From Panopea generosa (lineage: Eukaryota > Mollusca > Bivalvia > Adapedonta > Hiatellidae): a stretch of 64,000 nucleotides of DNA. A program made the translations under genes and the position numbers. The stretch spans positions 11,398,482-11,462,481 of the forward strand of contig CM055897.1 in the NCBI GenBank assembly GCA_029582155.1. The letters are read 5' to 3'. The notes below the pieces were generated by a model, which saw nothing but the letters and a program-made list of their open reading frames with translations, did no database searches and was not told the origin of the DNA. Shown piece after piece: positions 1 to 12,400 of this stretch (the first letter of the stretch is position 1; each line of letters opens with the position of its first letter).

Positions 1-238
1 AGTGCTCCAGATAAGCTTTTCTTCAAATGAGTATTTTACCCTTTAAATTAGTATGCAATGCTTATTTTCAAAATATTAGGGTTAAAATTAACAAATTGCC
101 ATATAAAACAAAATAATCAACGCTGAAATTGAGAATAACCAATGCTTATTCTACCCCTTAATTTAAATCCCCATGCATTTTAGTTTTTTTTGCATTATAT
201 TAACAATATTAAATACATAAAATACATTTCACTTTTTA

Positions 239-587
239 GCTAGACTATTCATAGAATAGGGGGGCTATTGTACTCGTCCCTGCATCGGCTTCGGTGTTGG
301 TTTTTAAGGTAGTTTTTTATTAGGTAAGATATCTATGCAACTACTCATTCGATATGAATGAAACTTAACCCTTTACTCCATAGATACGCGTTTTCTCGCA
401 CCAATCACAAAAGGTCTTTGAAAACAGTGCAAGAAGAACCATAACTCTGGTTGCATTTTAGCAGAATTATGGCCATTTTAGACTTAGAAAATTTAGTTAA
501 AGATTTATATTTTATATTTCAGCTGAGCTACATGTTTAGCATTTCTAAGCATTATACTCTTTGAAAAACAAAACTTTATTGTTGTTT
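239..587 (+). mobile_element. Hairpin-family repeat, 5' portion (TTTTTAGCT start)
   Basis: It begins AGCTAGACTATTC after a T run and contains GGGGGGCTATTGTACTCG and GGTAAGATATCTATGCAAC. Both recur with small changes at 4262-4560, so this is a dispersed repeat and not unique sequence. It has no coding potential. Its tail is interrupted by the SINE at 600-868. Confidence 0.55.
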
Positions 588-599
588 TCTTTTTCCCAA

Positions 600-868
600 T
601 CTTGGGTTCGATCCCCGGCCGGGTCATACCAAAGACTTTAAAAATGGTACTAGAAGCTTCCTCGCTTCACGCTCAGCATTTAAAGGAGAGTTTTAGGTCT
701 GGTCTGCCCGGTGTCAGTATAATGTGACTGGATGGGGTATCATACCATGTGTCTGCGGCATGATACTCCAGTGTGACAGCGCTCGGAATACTGTCTCAAG
801 TAGACACCGTTGCGATATGACTGAAAATTGTTGAAAGCGACGCTAAACACCATACAACAACAACAACA
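600..868 (+). mobile_element. tRNA-derived SINE, MetaSINE-like body, 5'-truncated
   Basis: It starts inside the B box (GGGTTCGATCCCC). A conserved body follows (CTCGCTTCACGCTCAGCATT, GGTGTCAGTATAATGTGACT, GACTGAAAATTGTTGAAAGC) and then a CAA-rich tail. A perfect 12-bp target-site duplication TCTTTTTCCCAA flanks it at 588-599 and 869-880. Other copies lie at 30309 and 61658. The body resembles the shared central domain I know as the Meta domain of animal SINEs; that name is from memory. Confidence 0.88.
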
Positions 869-880
869 TCTTTTTCCCAA

Positions 881-1849
881 AATCTGGCTCATAGACTCGT
901 TTCAGAGTAATGTTACCTTAATATAAAAACATTTTAATGGTAACTTAACAAAAATTAATTAAATTTCTAAAATTATATAATCCTTTTTCAAAATGAATAT
1001 AATTTTCTAAAAGTTTATTTTCTTTTTTCAATAACCTTTTGAACGTCCGTTAAAGAAACATTAACGGTGCCGGGAATAAGGTTGTAAAACTTGGTCTGGC
1101 TGATGTTTAAACTGGTATTAAATTGTCACGCATACACGTCTCGATACCTTATAGAAAACAGAATAAAAAGTTTTTCAGATAGTATTTCGGCCGTACATTA
1201 CAAACAACTTTTTTGAAAAGTTTTATGATTTCCGCATCTTTATATTATACAAACAATCTAATACTGGGTATATATAAGTGCTATTATTGCAGCATACATT
1301 TGTTTTCACAGATGTCTTCAGCCTACAATATTATGTTAAAATTATGTATGTGTTCATAATCGTCTATATGATTGCGTCAATATAGGATTTATAACATTTG
1401 AAGCATTTATGTCACTTAGTACAACCCTGTGACCGTGGGTTTCCCTGAATCAGACCACGTGATCTGTCAAAACAGCTGGCATTGTAAAAATAACTCTGAA
1501 ACCAGCTTGCCGAAACAAATATGCGTAATTTGAATTTCTGTATTTTTAAAGTTGCATCATGGTGGACGCACTGAACAAACTTGATTGCGTCAAATGAGAT
1601 TTAATTGCGTCAAATACGCAAGAAATGCGCTCTGGAGAAAACACTGCTTTGATTTGTATATAAGTATTGCTTGACCAACTTATATTATTATTATTATTAT
1701 TCTAGTCATACAATTGAAGTATTTAGGGTTATTATACATACATGATGTGCCTTAAGTTGGGTATTGGCACACCTATGGTGTTATTTGTCAGCAATGGTTA
1801 ATGATTTTATAGAGCAATTTTAAAGTTTGAAAGACAAATGTAACAAATG
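881..1849. other. No gene seen; upstream MDH1 intron or flank
   Basis: AT-rich sequence with no exon-like frame and no match to the missing MDH1 N-terminal motifs. It holds a short (ATT)n microsatellite near 1684-1701. Confidence 0.5.
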
Positions 1850-2117
1850 GCAAATGCTGAATTAAATAATATTAAGGCAATATCAGCCATCCATTAACTT
1901 TGTTGTTGTCAGAAAAACATAACTGTTGATAATGAAAATAAATAGTGTTTGTGAACTATTTTGCTAATTCATTTTTAACAGACAAGCAATAATTATAGCT
2001 TAACTTTACTACCCCAGAGTTTTTGTCTTCCATTTGGTACCTATTTCCTAAAAATGCTGTTGTTTTAGAACAGCATCGAAATAGTCGAGAGTGCTGTCCC
2101 TCCGACAGCTCTTGTTT
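1850..2117 (+). mobile_element. Hairpin-TCTTGTT element, 3' part, copy 1
   Basis: About 265 bp that matches 6487-6746 almost throughout (for example TTAAATAATATTAAGGCAAT and TTCCATTTGGTACC). It ends with a 6-bp-stem hairpin GCTGTC-CCTCC-GACAGC at 2093-2109 followed at once by TCTTGTTT. The same terminus occurs at 6723 and 15141 and inverted at 30797. Confidence 0.75.
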
Positions 2118-3103
2118 ATTAGAACTGGTCGTCTAAGACTTTGTCTCAAGTGACCTTTTGCGATTGCCTTTTGTCCATTATGCGTTGTCCATCATGCGTC
2201 TGTAAACAATTCATATGTTTTGCTTCTTCTAAAAAAATATTGTAATGAAATTTTGCATGTAGCTTTGGTACTTAAAGGTGAATCAAAAAACATTTTTTCT
2301 CATTACTGAATAGACTCATTTAAATGGTTTTTGGTGTGATTTGTTATTGCTGACATGACGGTCATAATTTATGTTTGAATTTATGCCCCTGACCTCCAGG
2401 GACCTAGGGAAGAGACCTAGGGGTGGGACCAAAACAGCAAAATAAATAGTAAACTTCCAAAAAATTGTAATTAATATGGGAAGTGCTTGGAAACATATTG
2501 TCAGCATAATTAAAGAGGCCTACAGGTCCTTCATGAAATTTGTGAATTTCATGCCCCTGTGTGTCTCTCCATTTGACCCTTGGGGTGGGACCTACATTAC
2601 TAAATCCATATAGAGAAAATAACAAAAACTGTTATTTCTCATGACTGAAATAATAATTTATTTGAATGGTTTTTGGTGTGTTTTGTTGTTGCTAACATGA
2701 CAGTTGATATCTTTGTTTTATTGAATGCTCCATCCCCTCTGTGTCCTTCGGGATGGGGCCAAAACAGTCAAATGCAAGGTAAGATTAAAAATTATTTTTA
2801 TTATAAAAAAACCCAACTTGGAATCAAATGGTAAGCATGATTATTGAGGCCTTTGGGTCCTTTATAAAAAATGTGATTTGCATACCCCTGGGTCTAAGCA
2901 CTTGGTCCTGGGGTTGGAGCCTACTTTACAAAATCTATATAAAAGAAAATGACAAAAAGCTTTATTTCTCACATTACTGAATATACTTATTTGAATGGTT
3001 TTTGGTATGATTTGTTGTTGCTGACATGATGGTCAAAATGCCCTAAATTTCAGGCTAAAACGCCCCTCAGGTGACCACTAAGGCCCATGGGCCTTTTGCT
3101 CCT
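2118..3103 (+). mobile_element. Internally repeated element ending in palindrome AAGGCCCATGGGCCTT
   Basis: Three tandem units of about 335 bp share ACTGAATAGACTCATTT, GGTTTTTGGTGTGATTTG and TGCTGACATGACGGTC, near 2305, 2640 and 2970. The block ends at a perfect 16-bp palindrome (3080-3095) followed by TTGCTCC, like the hairpin-ended families elsewhere in the window. It lies just before MDH1 exon A. Confidence 0.6.
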
Positions 3104-3278
3104 TTTATATGCCAATGAAAATTGCAACTTTATTCTGCTCCTAACCTACTTTTCCACCAAGCCATATGCAGCCCCAGGCCTTCAGCACTCACAGCACTTT
3201 GGATTTAATTCAAGATAAGGTTCCTACATGTACAAATCAACTTAACAGACATTAGAATTTATAATTCTTGTATTCCAG

Positions 3279-3454
3279 AAATTATTCCAACAGCTGACCC
3301 AGCAGTTGCATTCAAGGATGTTGATGTTGCTATTTTGGTTGGAGCCATGCCTAGAAAAGAGGGTATGGAGAGGAAAGACTTGCTGGCAGCAAATGTCAAA
3401 ATATTCAAGGTTCAAGGAGAAGCACTTGACCAACATGCCAAGAAAAATGTCAAG
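3279..3454 (+). CDS. MDH1: MDH1 coding exon A (active-site loop)
   Basis: The acceptor is TATTCCAG before 3279 and the donor is AAG|GTATAT after 3454. After two carried bases it encodes 58 residues, from [13 protein letters not shown] to QHAKKNVK. It contains the mobile active-site loop with substrate-binding arginines ([11 protein letters not shown]). Confidence 0.93.
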
Positions 3455-6400
3455 GTATATATTTTTATATAATTGACATGAATAAAAATGATATGCAGTG
3501 GAGTTTATACAGTGGCTATGTAATACAACTTTCTGTATCGCCCCAGTTTTCATTCCTTGTATTACTACAGTGGCTCTGTAATACAACTTTCTGTACTCAC
3601 ATATGATTTCTTTCTTTCAATTACTACAGAGGCTATGTAACGGTAATGCAACTTTCTGTATCACCCACGTATGATTTCTTTCCTTATATTACTACAGTGG
3701 CTATGATATGTTAATACAACTTTCTGTATCACCCACATATGTCTTTTCTTATATTACTACAGTGGCTATGTAATACAACTTTCTGTATCACCCACATATG
3801 AATTCTCTCCTGTATTACTACTGTAGCCATAATACAACTTTCTTTATTGCCCACATATGATTTCTTGCCTGTATTACTACTGTGGCAATGTAATACAACT
3901 TTCAACTGGTTTGAAACAATAATCTTTCAAAAAATGTTTTTTTTATTTGATGAAATAAGTAAAAAAAAAGGTTACGTTAATTGCCAATATGAATTTAAGA
4001 CGTTTTTTACCAACTTCTGTGAAGCACGCTACACATTATCATGACACACTATGCTGGATTTACATCCAATTTCATTTACATACACTTTTTCACTAAGAAG
4101 ACGGTCATTTTTGTTGAATAAAAAAACTAAACGATGCCATTTCAAATACAACTGTACACCATTTTGAGCTCTTCTGGCCAAAGGTCAGCATGGCTTATGT
4201 CATGGTAAATGTTGTTGTCCATCTGTTAATGTTTTTGTTTTTTTGTAGATGCGATAGTGTCCCCCTTTTAAGCTATTAACTATTCGTAAAATATTGGGTA
4301 AGGGGGGCTATTGTACTCGCCTTGGTGTGGGCATTGGTTTTTCAGGTGAAAGTTTTTTAACAGGTAAGATATCTATGCAACCACTCAATCAATATGAATG
4401 AAACTTCACAAAGAACCATAACTCTAGGTTGCATTTTTGCAGAGTAATTACCCTTTTTGGATTTAATTTTTCAGGTTAAAGTTTTTATCAGGTAAGCTAT
4501 CTATGCAACCACTCATACGATATGAATGAAACTTCACATGTGTTATCAGCATAATCAATGAATCACACGGAGATATGAACCATAACTCTGGGTTGCATTT
4601 TTACAGAGTTATGGCCCTTTTGGATTTAGAAAATTTGGTTTAAGATTTTTAGAGGTTTAAGTTTTTGATTTGGTATTCATTTCATCGTCCTATCATTGGA
4701 CATGAATGAAACATCACATGTGTATTTAACATCCTCTGATAAACTCATAGAGACAAAATCATAACTCTTGATTGCATTTTGGCAGAATTATTTCCCTTTA
4801 GGCTTAGAAATTTTATTTTTAACAGGTTAATGTTTGTAGTACAAGGCCTTGATCTTAGATGTTTGACAAATAGGGTTAGTTTGTGGTCCTCTCTCAAATT
4901 TACTTCAAAACCATGACCCTGGGGACAAAATTGGCCCACCCTAAGGGGTAATTTTTTTTCTTTTTTTGTTCTAAAAGTTACCTTTTTTTTTGGCCCATCC
5001 TGAGGGGAAAACAATTTCACTTTTATTTCTTTTATCATTTTTTTTTATCAAAGTTTAATCTTTTTTCTTTTTTGGTGAAGTTTAATCCTTTTTCTTTTTA
5101 GCTCACCTGAGTGATCGCCTGGTGTCCGTCGTCTGTCATTCGTTGTTAACTTTTAACTTTTAACAACTTCTCCTCTGAAACCACTGGGCCAATTTTGATA
5201 TAATTTCACAGAAATGTTCCTTGGGTGACCCTCTACCAAATTTGTTCAAGTCATCTTGATTTGTCAAAAACCATGGCGGCCAGGGGGTGGGGTTAGTTTA
5301 CTATAATAAGCTATAGTAAAAACTAAAAAAAATCTTCTTGTCAGAAACTACCAGCTCGATTTTTAAATAATTTCACAGAAATGTTCCTTGGGTGACTCTC
5401 TACCAAGTTTGTTCAAGCCATCTTGATTCGTCAAAAAAAGTGGCAGCCAGGGGGTGGGGTTAGTTTTATGTCAAATTATTGCCCTTGTTTTATAGGATCA
5501 ATGTCTGTATATAGCAATTATTATAAGAAGAGGTAATAAACTCTTTAAATAAACTTTTTTTTTTTTCAATTATTATACAATAATATACCAGATATAAGTT
5601 TTAAAAGATAATTCATCATAAAAAGATGAATGAAACAATTATAATCAATGATTGAAATATTATTCATAAATCATGAACCATTTTAAAATAGGTGTTTTTC
5701 TGAATATAAAAGTCAGAGTTTGTATGGTTCAGACAGGGATGGTTTACTGCTTCATAATAAAGCAATACCATATTTTTAGCTAGTTTCTTCACAGCAAGAA
5801 GTCTGCTTGAGATTTTCAGTGTCAAAGTGTACTTGAAATCTCGGAGGAGGAGCTTAATTGTTTTGGGGGGAGAGTGCACTGCGACAAAGATTCTTTCAAG
5901 CGTTAGACTTTGGGAAAGCTTGTGTTTGAAAGTTTGAAACTGTGGATTGTTTCATGCACAATAGTTTAGTCTGATGCTTTAGTTTAAAACTGTTCTCAAA
6001 CATAACAGTTTAGTTTTGTGCTGGAACTTGATTTTTATCTTAGTTCGAAGACTTAGTTTTGGAACGGTCTTCAAACGTATAGGCAGCTATAGTAAATTTC
6101 AAAAGCCTTCTTGTCAGAATCTACTGACCTGATTTTGATGTAATTTCACTGACATTTACCATGGGTGAACCTTTACCAAGTTTGAACTCTTTTTCGCATC
6201 TGTTACATCTTAAAAACAAATCAAAATTCTAACTACTTGCCCATCTCAAATTTTGAGTGTACATGTATTATATAATCTACTTAAGTTGGGTGACTCTAAG
6301 GTGAGTCAGGTGAGCGATATAGGGCCATCATGACCCTCTTGTTTAGATTTATTTTCTTCATATTCATTAAAGGGTTTCCAGCTGCGATAAGCTGTGCATG

Positions 6401-9400
6401 CTGGTACAAGATTATTTCAACTATAGATCCATTTTCATGAACTGGTATCGATATATTGCCCTCTGAGGTGAAGAAAGTGCATAGGCCTATATGTCATGCT
6501 GAATTAAATAATATTAAGGCAATACAAGCCATCCATTCACTTTGTTGTTTTCAAAAAAACATAACTGTTGATAATGAAGGTGAATAGTGAATTATTTTGC
6601 ACATTTATTTTTAACAGATAAGCAGTAATTATAGTTTAATTTTGAGTTTTAATTGTCTTCCATTTGGTACTTATTTCCTACAAAAGCTGTTGTTTTAGAA
6701 AATCATCGAAGTAGTCGAGCGCGCTGTCCCTCCAACAGCTCTTGTTACTTTATATACTCCCTTAAACAGAGATGCCAACTCCTCCGATTTTGCCGGAGTG
6801 AATCCGATTTTTGTACGAAAAATCCGCTCTCCGATTTTCCGTGAATTGTCTCCGATTTTTAAAAAAAATGGTCCGGGATAAATTTTAAGGGTAAAACAAA
6901 TAATCAACACCGTTTACACTGACACCGGTTTTGATGTTCGGACATTTCCGTACGAGCTACATCACTTCTAGAAGCGCTATTAATTAGGTTATCCGGAAAA
7001 TACCCGAGTATTTACGAAAACAATATGGGATGATTCGGAAAGGCCGATCAACAACCTTCAAAATCCAATATGGCGGATGCAACACCACCAAAGAAAAAAA
7101 GTACGAACATAATCAAACATTTATTAAAAGTTACACCGATGCATATCCTTGCTTTTCGACATCGAAGATGGGGGTGTATTATTGCATTCTGCAAGGTCTG
7201 CAATGCAGAAATTATGTTATCTCACGGTGGGATGGGTGATTGGAAAAAAAACATTGCTACAAAACAGCACATCACCCGTTCAACTTGTCAGTCGTCGTCA
7301 AGGAAAATATCGACAATGGTCGCGACAACTCAACCAATGGATGAGTCGGTAATTAAATCCCAATAAAGCTTAATTTGAATGTTCAATAAAGCCTCGCTTT
7401 TCATCAGTTTGTCAGCTTTTTTAATTTATTCTATAAAACTCGATCACTCAATTCTCTTCTTCATCAGGTATTATGAAATATTTCTTAATAAATACATGAA
7501 TTTTTATCACTGAAAAGTGCTGAAATGCCATCTCAGAGCATATACAACTTGAAAAAAATTCTGGGGGAGGACCCCAAGACCCCCCACAAAAACCTTGCTT
7601 TGGACCACACTCCTATTTTCAGTATTTTAAGGGTTGGCATCTCTGCTTTAAAGAGTATTGTAATTGTATTCAGTTTAAAAGTTATGATTTTTTATTCCTT
7701 TTAAAGGTTGTAGTTATTGGTAACCCAGCCAATACTAATGCCCTGATCTGTAGTAAATACGCACCAAGCATCCCGAAGGAAAATTTCACAGCCTTGACAC
7801 GTCTGGATCAAAACAGAGCCCAGGCCCAGGTAATAATTATATTGATTGTTTACTGTACATGTATACTATACTTTATTCAACTTATTTTGTTTATGACTAC
7901 TTATTATTTTTACAACTTCTGATACACATCTTCCCAAAGTTGATATTGAACAAAGCTCTTTGCTGAGAATACAGGTTACTTGACAACTGAGACTTCCCCC
8001 AGTTTATATTGAATGCAACTCTCTACTGAAAATACAGGTTACTTGACCACTGAGGCTTCCTCCAGTTTATATTTATGAGGCTTTCTGCTGAGAATACAGG
8101 TTACTTGACCACTGAGGCTTCTCCAAGTTTATATTGAATGAGGCTCTCTGCTGAGAATACAAGTATCTTGGCCACTGAGGTTTCCTCCAGTTTATATTGA
8201 ATGAGGCTCTCTACTGAGAATACAGGTTGCTTGACCACTGAGGCTTCCCCCAGTTTATATTGAATGAGTCTCTCTGCTGAGAATACAGGTTACTTGACCA
8301 TTGAGGCTTCCCCCAGTTTATATTGAATGAGGCTCTCTGCTGAAAATACAGGTTACTTGACCACTGAGGCTTCTCCCAGTTTAAGTTGAATGAGGCTCTC
8401 TACTGAGAATACAAGTTACTTGACCACTGAGGCTCCCTCCAGTTTATATTGAATATATGACTCTGCTGAGAATACAGGTTACATAACCACTGAAGCTTCT
8501 CCCATTTTATATTGAATGGGGCTCTCTGCTGAGAATACAGGTTACTTGACCACTGAGGCTTCTCCCATTTTATATTGAATGAGGCTTTCTACTGAGAATA
8601 CAGGTTACTTGACCACTGAGGCTTCTTCCAGTTTATATTGAATATGACTCTGCTGAGAATACAGGTAACTTAACCACTGAGGCTTCTCCCATTTTATATT
8701 GAATGAGGCTCTCTGCTGAGAATACAGGTTACTTGACCACTGAGGCTTCCTCCAGTTTATCTTTAATGTGGCTCTCTGCTGAGAATACAGGTTACTTGGC
8801 CACTGAGGCTTCCCCTAGTTTATATTGAATGAGGCTCTCTGCTGAGAATACAGGTTACTTGACCACTGAGGCTTCCTCCAGTTTATATTGAATGTGGCTC
8901 TCTGCTGAGAATACAGGTTACTTGGCCACTGAGGCTTCCCCTAGTTTATATTGAATGAGGCTCTCTACTGAGAATACAGGTTACTTGACCACTGAGGCTT
9001 CCTCCAGTTTATATTGAATGAGGCTCTCTACTGAAAATACAGGTTACTTGACCACTGAGACTTCCCCAGTTTATATTGAATGAGGCTCTCTACTGAGAAT
9101 ACAGGTTACTTGACCACTGAGACTTCCCCAGTTTATATTGAATAAGGCTTTCTACTGAGAATACAGGTTACTTGACCACTGAGGCTTCTTCCAGTTTATA
9201 TTGAATATGACTCTGCTGAGAATACAGGTAACTTAACCACTGAGGCTTCTCCCATTTTATATTGAATGAGGCTCTCTGCTGAGAATACAGGTTACTTGAC
9301 CACTGAGGCTTCCTCCAGTTTATATTTAATGTGGCTCTCTGCTGAGAATACAGGTTACTTGGCCACTGAGGCTTCCCCTAGTTTATATTGAATGAGGCTC

Positions 9401-12400
9401 TCTGCTGAGAATACAGGTTACTTGACCACTGAGGCTTCCTCCAGTTTATATTGAATGTGGCTCTCTGCTGAGAATACAGGTTACTTGGCCACTGAGGCTT
9501 CCCCTAGTTTATATTGAATGAGGCTCTCTACTGAGAATACAGGTTACTTGACCACTGAGGCTTCCTCCAGTTTATATTGAATGAGGCTCTCTACTGAAAA
9601 TACAGATTACTTGACCACTGAGACTTCCCCAGTTTATATTGAATGAGGCTCTCTACTGAGAATACAGGTTACTTGGCCACTGAGGCTTCCCCTAGTTTAT
9701 ATTGAATGAGGCTCTCTGCTGAGAATACATGTTACTTGACCACTGAGGCTTCCTCCAGTTTATATTGAATGAGGCTCTCTACTGAAAATACAGGTTACTT
9801 GACCACTGAGACTTCCCCAGTTTATATTGAATGAGGCTCTCTTCTGAGAATACAGGTTACTTGGCCACTGAGGCTTCACCTAGTTTATATTGAATGAGGC
9901 TCTCTGCTGAGAATACAGGTTACTTGACCACTGAGGCTTCTCCATGTTTATATTGAATGAGGCTCTCTACTGAGAATACAGGTTACTTGACCACTGAGGC
10001 TTCCCGCAGTTTATATTGAATGCGGCTCTCTGCTGAGAATACAGGTTTCTTGACCACTGAGGCTTCCTCCAGTTTATATTGAATGAGTCTCTCTGCTGAG
10101 AATACAGGTTACTTGACCACTGAGGCTTCCCCCAGTTTATATTGAATGTGGTTTTCTACTGAGAATACTGGTTACTTGACCACTGAAGCCTCCCCCAGTT
10201 TATATTGAATGCGGCTCTCTGCTGAGAATACAGGTTACTTGACCACTAAGGCTTCTCCCAGTTTATATTGAATGAGGCTCTCTACTGAGAATACTGGTTA
10301 CTTGACCACTGAGGCTTCTCCAAGTTTATATTGAATGAGGCTCTCTGCTAAGAATACAGGTTGCTTGACCACTAAGGCTTCCCACAGTCTAAATTTAATG
10401 AGGCTCGCTGCTGAGAATACAGGTTACTTGACCACAAAGGCTTTCCTAAGTTTCTATTGAATGGGTCTCTATACTGAGAATACAGGTTACTTGACCACTG
10501 AGGCTTCTCCAAGTTTATATTGAACAAGGCTCTACTGAGAATACAGGTTATTTGTACACTGAGGCTTCCCTGATTATATATTAAATGTGGCTCTCTACAG
10601 TTAGGTCTCATTTGAAGATAATGGTTTATCTTATTTATGAGAAATTTGTTAATACACAGGTCAATTTTTTCCATTTTATTTGTCAATGTTTTAGCATAAC
10701 CAGATACTGGCCAATGAGTGATTTTTTAGCAGGCCGAGATTAATTATTTGGTCAACAAAATTAAAGAATTACGCACTACAGAGACAAAATACAATTATAA
10801 GTTATTGAAAAAAATATCCATGATAATATATGATGTTTGATATATAAATGTACAGTACTGTTGCTAGGATAAAAAAAAATATGATATAGGTGATGCATGT
10901 TTAAGTAGTTGTTCATTTTTTGCCTTCTCAAGGTACAAGGCATTTGACTCTTAAAATTTAAATAATTCCCATTCTAGAGTAAAATCTTCTAAAATTCCAG
11001 AAATACATCTCTCAGAGGATGATGATCACTAGGAAACCAAGTTAGGCAATGTTGTAATATTGGCTATTACAAATCTAAATCCCTAATGGAAACTTTAAAA
11101 AACATTTTCAAGTTCAAGCCATAGACCTTAGATATTTTTCATGTAGCTTTGTATGAAGGTCCCCTAAAAGGGTTGTTCAAATCAGGTCCCAGTGTCAAAT
11201 TTGGGGCTGCCATAGGGATTACTGATTTACATAAAGCAGTATTGCGAAATGTTTTCATATAGACACGATAACATCCCAATTTTTTCATTGAATCTTAACC
11301 GAACTTGCACAGCAGTTATATAAACACAAGATCTCGGAAAAGTTGTTAAACAAGCACGACTCAACCACAAATGCCCCTGCCACTGGTCTTATAAGCACAT
11401 TTTTAGCAGTTATATAACCTCATGATCTCAGAAAAGTTCTTGAACCAGTGTCATTCGACCACAAATGCTCCCACCACAGGGCTAATAAGCACACATAAAA
11501 ACATTTTCTCTGAATGTTCAAGTTAAAGCCCTTAGATTTTTGCGAGAGGTTTATAAGCACAATTTAATGGGAACTTTCAAAACAAAATCCTTTTGCATTT
11601 TGTTTCAAATAGAGTGATTCAGGTCCTCTTGTGCCTCTTGCTTTTCCTAAATTTTTAAATTCTTCTTCTCAGAAAGTACAAGGTGTTGTTAAGTCATATC
11701 AGTTATAGGATCTATTATAAGGGATTTGATAACCATAAGGGGCCAGCAGGGGCCCAAAAATGGAATAATATTGGGAACATCTTTTTCTCAATAACTGGTT
11801 TTCCAAATTTGTTTATACTTTGTGGAAATGAGCCATATGAGCAAGGGTTTTTAATTTTGTTCAAATAAAGGGCTAGAGTCTATTGGGACCAGTTATGTTT
11901 TTTTGATTGTTAGATGGGGATGCTATGAAAATACATTCTCAGTTCTTCATAGGATTAATCTTTTCAGAATTTTAAAATATATAACACATGTAATGCTCAA
12001 ACAACCCTCGACTGAAACTATATTGTCAAGTTTGAGCCATCAAAGTTCGACTGTAGGTAAAATTAGGTGATTTTTTTCTATTTCACTCCATTACTTAATG
12101 CTATGAGTTGGATTACTGTCAGATCTGGCAGAATCAGGAGTATCACAATCTTCTTCCAAGGTTGTACCTCCAAATTAAGGTAAACAGGCTAGTATTTAAA
12201 AATATTCTTTTATTTTTTTCACACAGTTGATTTTGTATAAATGTGGACACTCAAAGGTGTCGTGCTTTAATTTCAAAATGATATCTCATATATATTTTCA
12301 GCTTAAGTAAAGCTGTTCTGACCCATGTCCATCATGCATCCGGCCTTACAAGTTCAAATCCCCGCCCGGCAACAGTCTCCGTGATAATTGATATACGACA

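Noticed and set aside
1-3278. Search for the N-terminal MDH1 exons
   Set aside because: No frame with the glycine-rich NAD motif or the expected MGVLDG-like stretch was found, so they are taken to lie upstream.
7930-10600. CRISPR-like array
   Set aside because: The whole 62-bp unit is repeated with no unique spacers, and the sequence is eukaryotic.
10372-10686. 104-codon minus-strand frame
   Set aside because: It overlaps the end of the 62-bp minisatellite and its repeats (SNLYSQ) follow the repeat period.
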